This document shows, in pieces, positions 50,577 to 60,210 of a stretch of DNA of 64,000 nucleotides. The translations under genes and the position numbers were made by a program. This DNA is from Streptomyces monomycini. Its GTDB lineage: Bacteria; Actinomycetota; Actinomycetes; Streptomycetales; Streptomycetaceae. The DNA lies in assembly GCF_022271435.1 (NCBI RefSeq), contig NZ_JAFIQY010000027.1, forward strand, positions 1 through 64,000, written 5' to 3'. The notes beneath the pieces are model-generated. The model made no database searches. It was not told where the DNA came from and saw only the letters and a list, made by a program, of their open reading frames with translations. Each line of letters begins with the position of its first letter. Positions within the stretch are counted from its first letter, which is position 1.

Positions 50577-53500
50577 GTGCGCTACGGAATCCTCGGCACC
50601 ACCCAGGCCCACCGGAGCGACGGCACGCCCGTCGCCCTCGGTGGCTCGCGTCTGCGCGCACTGCTCACGGCGCTCGCGCTGCGGCCCGGGCGCGCGCTCA
50701 CCGCCGACCTGCTGATCGCGGACGTCTGGGGCCCGGAGCCGCCCGCCGACGCGAACGGCGCGTTGCAGGCCCTGATCGCGCGGCTGCGCCGGTCCGTGGG
50801 CCGGGACGCGATCGCCTCCGTACACGGCGGGTACCGGCTGTGCGCCGACCCGTCCGACGTGGACCTGCACCGTTTCGAGGAGCTGGCCGCCGAAGGGGCG
50901 CAGGCCCTGGACGGCGCCGATCCGGTCAAGGCCGCCGTGCTGCTCGACGACGCCCTCGCGCTCTGGCGCGGCCCGGCGCTGGCCGACCTCCCGGAGGCGG
51001 CGGGCGAGGCGGCGCGCGCCGAGCGCGGCCACCTGGACGCCCGCCGCAACCGGCTCGCCGCGGAGGTCGCCCTCGGGCGTCCCGGCCAGGCGCTGCCCGC
51101 GCTGGCGTCCCTGTGCGCGGACCATCCGCTGGACGAGCCGCTCCAGGCCCTGCGCCTGCGCGCCCTGCGAGCCGCTGGCCGCACGGCGGAGGCGCTCGAC
51201 GCGTACGCCTCGGTGCGGGCTGCCCTCGTCGATCGACTGGGTGTCGAGCCCGGCCTCGAACTGCGGGGCCTGCATGGGGAGTTGCTGCGGGGGGAGGGTG
51301 CTTCCGCGGGGCGGGCGGAGGTGGCGGGAGCAGGGGTGGCGGAAGCGGAGGCGGCGGAAGCGGGCGGGCCGGCTTCGGGTGCGTCGGCTTTGGACGTGCC
51401 GGCTTCGGGCGTACCGGCTTCAGGCATGGCGGCTTCGGGTTCCGGTGGTGGACGTGCCGGTCGGCGGGGCATGGAGACGGCCGTGAGCCCGTCAGCGGGG
51501 GCCGGAGCCCGTAATGGGGTCGGCGCCCGGCCTGGCAACCTGCGGTCGCGGCCGACCTCCTTCGTGGGCCGGGAGGACGACCTGGCCGCGATCCGCGCCG
51601 ACCTGGCCGCCCACCGCCTGGTGACCCTGCTGGGCCCCGGCGGCGCGGGTAAGACGCGGCTCTCGCAGGAGAGCGCCGAGACGGCTGCGGCCGCGGCGCC
51701 GGACGCCTGGACGGACGGGGTGTGGTTCGCGGAGCTGGCGCCCGTGGACGACCCGCAGACCGTTCCGGAGGCGGTGCTCACCGCTCTCGGGGCGCGCGAG
51801 ACCGTGCTGCGCGGCACCACCGCCGAGGAACTGCGCGCCGCCTCCGACCGGTCGGCGCACGACCCGATGGCCCAGCTCGCCGAGTTCTGCGAGCACCGGC
51901 GGATGCTCCTGGTCCTCGACAACTGCGAGCATGTGATCGGCGCCGCCGCCGACCTGGCCGACCGGCTGCTGACCGAGTGCCCCGGCGTCACGGTGCTGGC
52001 CACCAGCCGGGAGCCGCTGGCCGTGCCGGGGGAGGCGGTGCGGCCGGTGGAACCGCTGCCCGACCCGGTCGCGCTGCGGCTGCTGGCCGACCGGGGGGCC
52101 GCCGCGCGGCCCGGGTTCCGTGTCGAGGACGACCCGGTCGCCTGTGCCGAGATCTGCCGGCGGCTCGACGGGCTGCCGCTCGCCATCGAACTGGCCGCCG
52201 CCCGGCTGCGGTTGCTCGGCCCGCGCCAGTTGGCCGACCGGCTGGACGACCGGTTCCGGCTGCTGACCAGCGGGAGCCGCACCGTACTGCCCAGGCAGCA
52301 GACGCTGCGTGCGGTGGTGGACTGGTCCTGGGACCTGCTCGACGCCACCGAACGAGCCGTGCTGCGCCGGCTGTCGGTCTTCTCCGGCGGCTGTGATCTG
52401 GACATCGCGGAGGAGGTCTGCGGGGACGGGCCGAAGGGGTTGGAAGGGGCGGACGGGCCGGACGGGCCGGACGGGGCGGACGGGCTGGAAGGGGCGGACA
52501 GGCGGGGTGGCATGGCGGGCTCCCGGACCCGGGTGGCGCCCCGCGACGTGGCCGTCCTGCTCGGCTCGCTGATCGACAAGTCGCTGGTGGTCGCGGCCCA
52601 GGACGGCGACGGGCGGATGCGCTACCGGCTGCTGGAGACCGTCTCGGAGTACGCCGGTGAGCGCCTGGACGAGGCGGGGGAGCGGCCCGCGACCGAACGG
52701 CGTCACCTGGTCGCCTACCGCGAACTCGCCCGTAACGCGGACCCGTTGCTGCGCGGCCCCGAGCAGCGCGCCTGGCTGGACCGGCTGGAGCTGGAACACG
52801 ACAACCTGCGCACCGCGCTGCGCCGGGCCGTCGCCGCCCACGACGAGCACGAGGCTCTGTGCCTGCTGCTCTCGCTCCAGTGGTTCTGGACGTTGCGCGA
52901 CCACCGCGCCGACGCCCGCGCCTGGTCGACCGCCGTGGCGGCCCTCGGCCCCGACCCCTTCGCGCTGCCCGTCGAACCGGCGCCCGTGCTGCACGCCCGG
53001 CCCATCGACGCGCCGCCGCCGATGGACCCCGAACAGCTGAAGGAGGCGCGCCGCGAGGCCCGGCTGGTCGGGCTGGCCAGCGTCGAGAGCGACATCGAGG
53101 TGCTGCGCAAGCGGGAGCTGCGGGACGAGCTGACCGGCATCCTGGCCGCCTACCGCAGCGGTCTGCCGCAGACCTGCAAGCTGCCGGGCGTGATGTGGTA
53201 CTACGCGGTGCTGCTGACGGGCCGGTTCGACGAGCTGGCGCAGATGACGGAGGACGCGGTACGCGCCTGCCGGGAGTACGGCTACGCGTGGGAGCTGGCC
53301 TTCGTCCTCCAGCTGCGTTCCAAGATCTTCAACGACCGGCCGGACGGCCTGTCCCAGGCCCGCAGGGACGCCGACGAATCCCTGGAGATCTTCGTGCGGC
53401 TCGGGGACGCGTGGGGCGCGGCGGAGGCCATCGCGGGGCGCGGCGAGTCGCGTGAGGGGCGCGGCGAGTACGCGCTCGCCGCCGAGGACTACCGGGCGGC

Positions 53501-54176
53501 CATCCGCTACGCCGAGGAGCTCGGGGCGCGCAGCCAGGTGCTGCTGCTCCAGACCCGGCTGGGCAGCGTGCTGATCGAGGACGACGACGAAGCGGCCGGC
53601 GAGCGGCTGCTGTACGAGGTGCTGGAGCGGGCGAAGGAGCGAAACAGCGGCCGGGACGCGGTGTCGTTCGCCCATCTGACGCTCGCGATGCACCTCACGT
53701 GCGCGGGCCGGCTCCAGGAAGCGCGCGGTCATCTGGAGGAGGTGCGCAAGGCGTTCGGCCAGCGCGGGCCGGAGATGTTCAAGGGCGTGCTGGCCATGTC
53801 CCTGGTCTCCCTGGACATCGAGGAGGGGAAGTACGCCGCCGACATGCTGCCCCGGATCCGGTCGGCCATGGAGCTGTTCCAGGACGAACTGACGCAGATC
53901 GTCGCGCCCGACCTGCCGGTGATCCAACTCCTGACCGGGGCGCGGGCGCTGCTGGGCGTACGGGGCGCGGCGGCCGGCGGCCCGGACGCGGCCCGGCTGA
54001 TCGGCGCGTACGACGCGCTCCGCTCCCGCTCGCACCGGCCGCAGCGGATCATCCGGAAGGACCGGGCGGCGGCCGAGGCGGAGGCGCGCGCGGCGCTCGG
54101 CGACGACGCCGCCTACGAACGGGCGTACGCCGAAGGCGGCGGCCTCTCTCTCGAAGAGGCCACCGCCCTCATCTGA
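50577..54176 (+). CDS. AfsR/SARP-family transcriptional regulator (BTAD, NB-ARC, TPR)
   Basis: The 1199-aa protein has an OmpR-type winged helix (residues about 1-90: RYGILGTTQAHRSDGTPVALGG...) and a BTAD (about 95-245: HRFEELAAEGAQALDGADPV...). A low-complexity Ala/Gly/Ser linker follows, then an NB-ARC ATPase (P-loop LGPGGAGKT near 353; LLVLDNCEHV Walker B; DGLPLAIELAAARLRLL) and C-terminal TPRs. A collagen-like insert (GLEGADGPDGPDG) interrupts the NB-ARC end. Such proteins activate secondary-metabolite or exporter genes after phosphorylation or ATP binding. GTG 50577 is preferred (AGGA upstream); GTG 50544 is an alternative. It is convergent with the DrrAB genes. Confidence 0.9.
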   Translation: MRYGILGTTQAHRSDGTPVALGGSRLRALLTALALRPGRALTADLLIADVWGPEPPADANGALQALIARLRRSVGRDAIASVHGGYRLCADPSDVDLHRFEELAAEGAQALDGADPVKAAVLLDDALALWRGPALADLPEAAGEAARAERGHLDARRNRLAAEVALGRPGQALPALASLCADHPLDEPLQALRLRALRAAGRTAEALDAYASVRAALVDRLGVEPGLELRGLHGELLRGEGASAGRAEVAGAGVAEAEAAEAGGPASGASALDVPASGVPASGMAASGSGGGRAGRRGMETAVSPSAGAGARNGVGARPGNLRSRPTSFVGREDDLAAIRADLAAHRLVTLLGPGGAGKTRLSQESAETAAAAAPDAWTDGVWFAELAPVDDPQTVPEAVLTALGARETVLRGTTAEELRAASDRSAHDPMAQLAEFCEHRRMLLVLDNCEHVIGAAADLADRLLTECPGVTVLATSREPLAVPGEAVRPVEPLPDPVALRLLADRGAAARPGFRVEDDPVACAEICRRLDGLPLAIELAAARLRLLGPRQLADRLDDRFRLLTSGSRTVLPRQQTLRAVVDWSWDLLDATERAVLRRLSVFSGGCDLDIAEEVCGDGPKGLEGADGPDGPDGADGLEGADRRGGMAGSRTRVAPRDVAVLLGSLIDKSLVVAAQDGDGRMRYRLLETVSEYAGERLDEAGERPATERRHLVAYRELARNADPLLRGPEQRAWLDRLELEHDNLRTALRRAVAAHDEHEALCLLLSLQWFWTLRDHRADARAWSTAVAALGPDPFALPVEPAPVLHARPIDAPPPMDPEQLKEARREARLVGLASVESDIEVLRKRELRDELTGILAAYRSGLPQTCKLPGVMWYYAVLLTGRFDELAQMTEDAVRACREYGYAWELAFVLQLRSKIFNDRPDGLSQARRDADESLEIFVRLGDAWGAAEAIAGRGESREGRGEYALAAEDYRAAIRYAEELGARSQVLLLQTRLGSVLIEDDDEAAGERLLYEVLERAKERNSGRDAVSFAHLTLAMHLTCAGRLQEARGHLEEVRKAFGQRGPEMFKGVLAMSLVSLDIEEGKYAADMLPRIRSAMELFQDELTQIVAPDLPVIQLLTGARALLGVRGAAAGGPDAARLIGAYDALRSRSHRPQRIIRKDRAAAEAEARAALGDDAAYERAYAEGGGLSLEEATALI

Positions 54177-54209
54177 CGCGAGCCGGGCGAAGGTGACGCG
54201 TCAGGATTC

Positions 54210-55052
54210 TCAGGTCTTCTTGCGGAACTTGTTCACCGCGAGGGGCGCGAAGACCAGGGTGATGCCGGCGGTCCAGGCCAGGGTGATCAGTACGGGGTGG
54301 GCGACCGCGCCCTGGCCGTTCATCAGGGCCCGGGCCGCGTCCGCCAGGTTCGACAGCGGGTTGATCTTGGTGAACGCCTCCATCCAGCCCGGCATCGTCG
54401 TGGGCGGGGCGAATATGGAGGAGCCGAACTGCAGCGGCATCAGCACCATGAAGCCCACTCCCTGCACCGCCTGCGGCGTCTTCATGGTCAGCCCGAGCAG
54501 CATGAAGATCCAGGTCAGCGAGGAGCCGAAGAGCAGCGCCAGGGCGACGGCCGCCAGCAGCTCCAGCGGGCCGGTCCGCAGGTCGAAACCGATCAGGAAC
54601 GCCAGCGACAGCAGGATGACGGTGGAGACCAGCATCCGCCCCGACTCCACGAGCATCTTCGCCGTCAGCACCGAGGAGCGGGCGATCGGCATCGTGCGGA
54701 AGCGGTCCATCACCCCCTTGTTGAAGTCGTCGTTGACACCGGAACCGACCGACATGGCGATGTTCAGACCGCCCATCGCCAGCAGACCGGGGATGATGTA
54801 GTTCACGTACGCGGAACGGTCGCCGCCCAGGCTGCCGCCCATCGCGCCGCCGAAGACGTACACGAACAGCAGCGTGAAGACGATCGGCATCAACAGGGCG
54901 TCGAACATCGACTCCGGGTCGTTCTTGATCTGCATCGCGTTGCGGCGCACCAGGGCGCCCGTGTGACGCAGATGGGCCCGCGGGCCGATCCGGCCCTCGT
55001 CGGCACCCGGCCGCTGCGGCCTGCCCGGCGCCGCCACCGTCGCGGCACTCAT
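54210..55052 (-). CDS. ABC-2 type exporter permease (DrrB-like)
   Basis: The 280-aa protein has six membrane segments, LLMPIVFTLLFVYVFGGAM near the start and IIPGLLAMGGLNIAM, with the family's VNPLSNLADAARALMNG near the end. It forms the channel of a daunorubicin-resistance-type exporter with the ATPase at 55049. Start ATG 55052 overlaps the ATPase stop (ATGA). The substrate is unknown; a drug or lipid is likely. Confidence 0.92.
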   Translation of the reverse strand: MSAATVAAPGRPQRPGADEGRIGPRAHLRHTGALVRRNAMQIKNDPESMFDALLMPIVFTLLFVYVFGGAMGGSLGGDRSAYVNYIIPGLLAMGGLNIAMSVGSGVNDDFNKGVMDRFRTMPIARSSVLTAKMLVESGRMLVSTVILLSLAFLIGFDLRTGPLELLAAVALALLFGSSLTWIFMLLGLTMKTPQAVQGVGFMVLMPLQFGSSIFAPPTTMPGWMEAFTKINPLSNLADAARALMNGQGAVAHPVLITLAWTAGITLVFAPLAVNKFRKKT

Positions 55053-56104
55053 GCCGGAACCTCCTCGAACTGCTTGTCCTGAACGTCCTGCTGGTCCCGC
55101 GGCCCGTCCTCGGGGCCGCCGCTGCCGGCCTCCGAGGTCTTCTGGCCGGTGATGGCCAGGAACACCTCGTCCAGGCTGGGCAGGTGGGTGTTGATGCCGG
55201 AGATCGTGAAGCCCCGCTCGCCGAGCATGCCGACCACGGCGGACAGCTGCTCGTCGCTGACGATCGGCACGTTGACCACGCCGTCCTCGTGGTCGGCGGT
55301 GGCGCCCGCGACGCCGTCCAGGCCGGCCTGCGCGATGGCGCCGACCATGCGGTCCAGCTCGTCGCGCCGCGCCGGGCGTATCTGGAGCGTACGGCCGCCG
55401 ACCTTGGTCTTCAGCTCGTCGACCTCGCCCTCGGCGATGACCCGGCCGCGGTCGATGACCGTCAGCTCATGGGCCAGCTGCTCGGCCTCTTCCATGTACT
55501 GGGTGGTGAGCAGGACCGTCGCGCCGTCCCGCACCATGCTGCGGACCTCGTCCCAGACCTCGTTGCGGGTGCGGGGGTCGAGGCCGGTGGTCGGCTCGTC
55601 CAGATACAGCACCGCGGGCCGGCCGATCATCGAGGCGGCCAGGTCCAGGCGGCGGCGCATACCGCCGGAGTACTTGGCGGCGGCCCGGCCGGCGGCCTCG
55701 GTGAGGGAGAACCGCTCCAGCAGCTCGTCGGCCCGCGCGCGGGCGTCCTTGCGGGAGAGGTCCAGCAGCCGGCCGATCATGTACAGGTTCTCCCGGCCGG
55801 AGAGCTTCTCGTCGACCGAGGCGTACTGCCCGGTGAGGCCGATGGTGCGGCGCAGCGCACGCGGCTGGCGCACCACGTCGAAGCCCGCCACGGTCGCCGT
55901 GCCGGCGTCCGGGACCAGCAGGGTGGACAGGCAGCGGACCAGCGTCGTCTTGCCCGCGCCGTTCGGCCCGAGCACGCCGAGCACGGTGCCTTCCCGTACA
56001 TCGAGATCCACCCCGTCCACGGCCTTCACCTCGCCGAAGTGCTTGACCAGCCCCCGCACTTCGACGGCGTTCCCCGCGCCGTTGGATGTCGTCTTTCGCG
56101 TCAT
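55049..56104 (-). CDS. ABC exporter ATP-binding protein (DrrA-like)
   Basis: The 351-aa ATPase has Walker A GPNGAGKTTLV, Q-loop TGQYASVDEKLSG, signature YSGGMRRRLDLAASMIGRPAVLYLDEPTTGLD and His in LLTTQYMEEAEQ. The C-terminal DrrA domain (SLDEVFLAITGQ) is present with an acidic tail. It energises the permease at 54210. The upstream gap (56105-56296) holds two 11-bp GGCGGCGTACC repeats (56237-56258) and no gene. The neighbouring AfsR-like gene is convergent and may regulate it in trans. Confidence 0.93.
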   Translation of the reverse strand: MTRKTTSNGAGNAVEVRGLVKHFGEVKAVDGVDLDVREGTVLGVLGPNGAGKTTLVRCLSTLLVPDAGTATVAGFDVVRQPRALRRTIGLTGQYASVDEKLSGRENLYMIGRLLDLSRKDARARADELLERFSLTEAAGRAAAKYSGGMRRRLDLAASMIGRPAVLYLDEPTTGLDPRTRNEVWDEVRSMVRDGATVLLTTQYMEEAEQLAHELTVIDRGRVIAEGEVDELKTKVGGRTLQIRPARRDELDRMVGAIAQAGLDGVAGATADHEDGVVNVPIVSDEQLSAVVGMLGERGFTISGINTHLPSLDEVFLAITGQKTSEAGSGGPEDGPRDQQDVQDKQFEEVPA

Positions 56105-56296
56105 GCCCCCACGATGGCAGGCCCCACTGACAAACGACCGACAGCTGACCGACAGCCCAGGTGGGAGCGGTGCGGGGCCGTGCAGGGCCGAAGGCGGCGG
56201 GCTGGCGGCGGGTCGGCGGCGGACCGACGGTGGATCGGCGGCGTACCGGCGGCGTACCGGCGGCGGCGCCGGGAAGACGCCGCCACCGGAGTCCCG

Positions 56297-57229
56297 TCAG
56301 CGGAAGCTGTGCTCCTGCGCCGGGAACGTGCCGCCGACGACCTCTTCCGCGAAGTCCTTGGCCGCGCTGCCCAGGACCTCGCGCAGATTCGCGTACTGCT
56401 TGACGAAGCGGGGCACATGGCCACTGGTCAGACCGGCCATGTCCGTCCAGACCAGGACCTGGGCGTCGCAGCCGATGCCGGCGCCGATGCCCACCGTGGG
56501 GATGTGCAGCGAGCGGGTGACCTCGGCGGCCAGCTCGGCCGGCACGGCTTCCAGGACGACGGAGAAGGCCCCCGCGTCCTGCACGGCCTTGGCGTCGCGC
56601 AGCAGTTGCTGGGCCGCCTCCTCGCCGCGGCCCTGCACCGGGTAGCCCCCGTACGCGTTGACGGACTGCGGCGTCAGGCCGACGTGGGCCATGACCGGGA
56701 TGCCGGAGGAGACCAGCAGCTCGACCTGGTGGGCGGAACGCTCGCCGCCCTCCAGCTTGACCGCGCCCACACCGGCCTCCTTGACCAGGCGGGTGGCGTT
56801 GCGCAGGGCCTGGACCGGGCTCTCCTGGAAGGCGCCGAAGGGCAGGTCGGCGACGATCAGGGCGCGCTCGGTGCCGCGGACGACGGCCGCGGACAGCATC
56901 GTGATCTCGTCCATCGTGACCGGCACGGTGGACTCGTACCCGAGGTGGCAGTTGCCCATCGAGTCGCCGACCAGCAGCACCGGGATGCCGGCCTCGTCGA
57001 AGACGGACGCGGTCATCGCGTCGTAGGCGGTGAGCATGGGCCACTTCTCGCCGCGCTCCTTGGCGGCGGCGATGTCGCGCACGGTCACGCGGCGCGAGCT
57101 CTTCCCTCCGTACAGCGCCTTCTTGCTGCTGTCGGACGCGGGCTTGGCGGCGGGTCCGCCGGGTGCGGGTGTCTTGGGTGCGGGCGTCCCGTCCGCGGGC
57201 GGATTCTGGGCAGGCGAAAGCTGCGTCAT
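56297..57229 (-). CDS. panB: 3-methyl-2-oxobutanoate hydroxymethyltransferase
   Basis: The 310-aa enzyme converts 2-ketoisovalerate to ketopantoate with methylene-THF, the first step of pantothenate synthesis. Family blocks are MLTAYDAMTASVFDEAGIPVLLVGDSMGNCHLGYEST, AGAVKLEGG, MAHVGLTPQSVNAYGGYPVQG and LVWTDMAGL. A 35-residue Pro/Ala N-terminal extension precedes the core. AGGAG lies nine bases before ATG 57229. It is monocistronic. Confidence 0.95.
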   Translation of the reverse strand: MTQLSPAQNPPADGTPAPKTPAPGGPAAKPASDSSKKALYGGKSSRRVTVRDIAAAKERGEKWPMLTAYDAMTASVFDEAGIPVLLVGDSMGNCHLGYESTVPVTMDEITMLSAAVVRGTERALIVADLPFGAFQESPVQALRNATRLVKEAGVGAVKLEGGERSAHQVELLVSSGIPVMAHVGLTPQSVNAYGGYPVQGRGEEAAQQLLRDAKAVQDAGAFSVVLEAVPAELAAEVTRSLHIPTVGIGAGIGCDAQVLVWTDMAGLTSGHVPRFVKQYANLREVLGSAAKDFAEEVVGGTFPAQEHSFR

Positions 57230-57394
57230 GGCGACGGCTCCTGTTCGTCATCTCGAAGCGCCCTGACGGCGTCTCCGGACTCCCTTCCATGCTGGCACGT
57301 GCCGCGGGGGGAGTGGAAGGGGCGTCGCAGGGGTGCCCTGGACACTCCTGCGATACGGAACGGGCCCGTATCGGAATCAGCGTAGGGTGGGGAC

Positions 57395-59017
57395 ATGGCC
57401 AGCTCATCGACCCCCGCCGGCATAGCCGACGCGCCCCGGCTCGTGCCGGAGCACATCCACCGCCGCCGCTGGGTGATCCTTTCCGTCCTGATGCTCAGCC
57501 TGCTGATCGTGGTGCTGGACAACTCGATCCTCAACGTGGCGATGAAGACGATCGCCACCCCGGCCCCCACCGGCCTCGGCGCCACCCAGAGCCAGCTGGA
57601 GTGGGCGATCAACTCCTACACGCTGGTCTTCGCGGGCCTGCTGTTCACCTCCGGGCTGCTCGGCGACCGCCTGGGCCGCAAGAAGGTGCTGATCTTCGGG
57701 CTGGTGGTGTTCGGCGCCGGCTCGGTGCTGGCCGCCGTCGCCGGGTCGCCCGGCCAGCTCATCGCCTTCCGGGCCGTGATGGGCCTGGGCGGCGCCTTCG
57801 TGATGCCCGCCACCCTCGCCGTCCTGATGAACGTCTTCGAGCGGGACGAGCAGCCGAAGGCGATCGGCATCTGGGCGGGCGGCGTGGGCCTGGCCATCGC
57901 GATCGGCCCGATCGCGGGCGGACTGCTGCTGGACCACTTCTGGTGGGGTTCGGTCTTTCTGGTGAACGTTCCGATCGTGCTGGTCGCCCTGGCCGCGATG
58001 GTCCTCCTGGTGCCCGACTCCAAGAACCCCCGGCCGGGCAAGCTGGACCCGGTCGGTGTGCTGCTCTCGGTCGTCGGCCTGGTGCTGCTGGTGTACGGGA
58101 TCATCAAGGGCGGCCAGCTCGCCGACTTCACCGATCCGCAGGTGCTGGGCACCGTCCTGGGCGGACTGCTCGTCCTGGTCGGGTTCGTGCTGTACGAGAA
58201 GCGCATCGATCACCCGTCGATCGACGTCGATCTCTTCCGTAAGCCGGCTTTCTCGGCCGCCGTCGGTGCCATCGCGCTGGTCTTCTTCGCGCTGATGGGG
58301 GTCACGTTCTTCGTCGTCTTCTACGTCCAGAGCGTGCGCGGCTTCACGCCGCTCCAGGCGGGCCTGCTGATCCTGCCGCTGGCCGCCGCCCAGATGATCT
58401 TCGCGCCCCGGGCCCGGCACGTCGTCGACCGCTTCGGCTCACGCGTGGTCTGCACGGTCGGGATGCTGCTGGTCGCCGCCACCATGTCCGGCTTCCTGCT
58501 GCTGGACACCGACACCCCGATCTGGGTGCTGGAAGTGCTCTTCTTCGTCCAGGGCACCGGCATGGCGCACATCATGCCGCCGGTCACCGTATCGATCATG
58601 CAGGCGCTGCCGCGTGAGAAGGCGGGCTCCGGATCGGCGCTCAACAACACGTTCCGGCAGGTCGGCGGCACGCTCGGGGTCGCCGTACTGGGCTCGCTGC
58701 TGTCCACGGTCTACCGCGACGGCATCGAAGGGACACTGCGGTCCGTCCCCGGCCTGACCGAGACCGCCCGGCACGCAGCGGGCGAGTCCATCGAGGCGAC
58801 ACTCGGGCTCGCCCGGAGCCTGGGCCCGGCCGGGCAGGCGCTGAAGGACGACGCGACCGCGGCGTTCATCCACGCCATGCACGTCACCGCGCTCGGCTCC
58901 GCCGCCATCGCGGTGCTCGGCGCCGTCGTGGTCGCCGCCTTCCTGCCGGGCAGGATGGGGAACGACGCGCGCGGTACGGACCGGGCGAAGCAGGAAAAGG
59001 CGGAAGCACGGACATGA
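57395..59017 (+). CDS. DHA2-family (EmrB/QacA-type) MFS efflux pump
   Basis: The 540-aa protein has 14 predicted membrane segments. VVLDNSILNVAMKTI in TM1 is the DHA2 D1 motif, and QLEWAINSYTLVFAGLLFTSG plus GDRLGRKKVLIFG follow. Members export multiple drugs or cationic compounds. ATG 57395 is preceded by GGGTGGGGAC. The TetR gene overlaps its stop by four bases (ATGA), so the pump and its repressor are made from one mRNA. Confidence 0.93.
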   Translation: MASSSTPAGIADAPRLVPEHIHRRRWVILSVLMLSLLIVVLDNSILNVAMKTIATPAPTGLGATQSQLEWAINSYTLVFAGLLFTSGLLGDRLGRKKVLIFGLVVFGAGSVLAAVAGSPGQLIAFRAVMGLGGAFVMPATLAVLMNVFERDEQPKAIGIWAGGVGLAIAIGPIAGGLLLDHFWWGSVFLVNVPIVLVALAAMVLLVPDSKNPRPGKLDPVGVLLSVVGLVLLVYGIIKGGQLADFTDPQVLGTVLGGLLVLVGFVLYEKRIDHPSIDVDLFRKPAFSAAVGAIALVFFALMGVTFFVVFYVQSVRGFTPLQAGLLILPLAAAQMIFAPRARHVVDRFGSRVVCTVGMLLVAATMSGFLLLDTDTPIWVLEVLFFVQGTGMAHIMPPVTVSIMQALPREKAGSGSALNNTFRQVGGTLGVAVLGSLLSTVYRDGIEGTLRSVPGLTETARHAAGESIEATLGLARSLGPAGQALKDDATAAFIHAMHVTALGSAAIAVLGAVVVAAFLPGRMGNDARGTDRAKQEKAEART

Positions 59018-59817
59018 GCGGGACGCCGGGGGAGGACGTGACGGAAGGGGACGTGGCGGGGGAGGACGTGTTCGGGGAGGACGTCGCGGCGGGGGCGCAG
59101 GCGGCGGTTCGTACGCCGGGCGCCGCGTACGCCGCGGACAGCCCGGATACCCCGGATACCCCGGATACCCCGGATACCCCGGATACCCCGGATACCCCGG
59201 ATACCCCGGACGCCCCGGACCCCCGTACCGAAAGCCCCCGCCGAGGCCGCCCCCGCAGCGCGGCCGCCGACACCGCGATCATCGAAGCCGTACTGCGCAT
59301 GATCGAGGACGGCGTCTCCATCGGGGAGCTGTCGATGGAGGGCATCGCGCGCGAGGCAGGCGTCGGCAAGGCCACCGTCTACCGGCGCTGGCCGGGCAAG
59401 AGCGCCCTGATGCTGGACGTGATGCGCTCGCTGGACACGGACGTGCCGCCGCCGGCCGGGGTGTCCGTACGCGACGACCTCGTGGGCATCATCGAGTTCC
59501 TGCGCATCCGCGGCCTGGCCAAGCGCAACTCGGCGCTGCTGCGCACCGTCGTCACGCACGTCAAGGCGCAGCCCGCGCTCTGGCGGGAGTACCACGAGAC
59601 GGTGGTACAGGCCCGCCGCGAGGTGCTGCTGTCCGTGCTGCGCCGCGGCAGGGAACGCGGCGAGGTGCGGACGGACCGGGACATCGACCTGCTCGCCGAC
59701 CTCTTCGTCGGCCCGGTGCTGTCCCGGGCCGTGCTGCACGAGTGGGCGGACCTGCCGGAGGGGCTGGCCGAGGAGATCGTCGACACGGTGCTGGACGGCG
59801 TACGGCCGCGGGGCTGA
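59014..59817 (+). CDS. TetR/AcrR-family regulator with a disordered N-terminal tail
   Basis: The 267-aa protein has an HTH at about residues 85-135 (SMEGIAREAGVGKATVYRRWPGKSALMLDVM) followed by a TetR_C ligand domain. The first 80 residues are acidic and repetitive, including seven Pro-Asp-Thr units encoded by a 9-bp minisatellite (59143-59205). Start ATG 59014 overlaps the DHA2 pump stop, so it very likely represses the pump. No palindromic operator stands out just upstream of the pump. Confidence 0.9.
   Translation: MSGTPGEDVTEGDVAGEDVFGEDVAAGAQAAVRTPGAAYAADSPDTPDTPDTPDTPDTPDTPDTPDAPDPRTESPRRGRPRSAAADTAIIEAVLRMIEDGVSIGELSMEGIAREAGVGKATVYRRWPGKSALMLDVMRSLDTDVPPPAGVSVRDDLVGIIEFLRIRGLAKRNSALLRTVVTHVKAQPALWREYHETVVQARREVLLSVLRRGRERGEVRTDRDIDLLADLFVGPVLSRAVLHEWADLPEGLAEEIVDTVLDGVRPRG
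59143..59205. repeat. 9-bp minisatellite (CCGGATACC)x7 in the tetR gene
   Basis: Seven identical 9-base units encode Pro-Asp-Thr repeats in the regulator's N-terminal tail. Length changes would keep the frame. The perfect repetition indicates recent expansion. Confidence 0.95.
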
Positions 59818-59899
59818 CGTCCGGCCGGCGCCGCTCGTCGCCGGGCCGGTGCCGCCTGCCGTCCGGCCGGTGCCCGCCCGTGGCCCGTGGTCCGGAGAG

Positions 59900-59937
59900 C
59901 GTCCGAAGATCGTCCAGGGGCCGTCCGAAGATCGTCC
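59900..59937 (+). repeat. 16-bp direct repeat with 22-bp period
   Basis: CGTCCGAAGATCGTCC occurs at 59900-59915 and 59922-59937; a diverged third copy (CCTTCCGAAGACGGTC) follows near 59943. Spacing of about two helical turns suggests a regulator site. The surrounding gap (59818-60210) holds no gene and should contain the promoter of the EEP-family gene. Confidence 0.55.
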
Positions 59938-60210
59938 GGATACCTTCCGAAGACGGTCGGAGAGATCCGGTCGTCAACCGCCCGACAGCAGCGCCCCATC
60001 GAGCGACGAGCAGCCGCGGAAGGCACGTCACCTGACCGCTCCATGACGGGACTATGCCCGTTCTGTCACAGCCCCTGCCACGGCCCTCGCGGCAGGAACC
60101 CCGAGCCGTCAGCGCGCCGTCTCCACTTCTAAGAAAACGCATTACGGGCCATCGCCTAGGGTCGGAGACCACAGGTGGGGCGTACGGAGCACGGCAGTGA
60201 GGGCAGCGGC

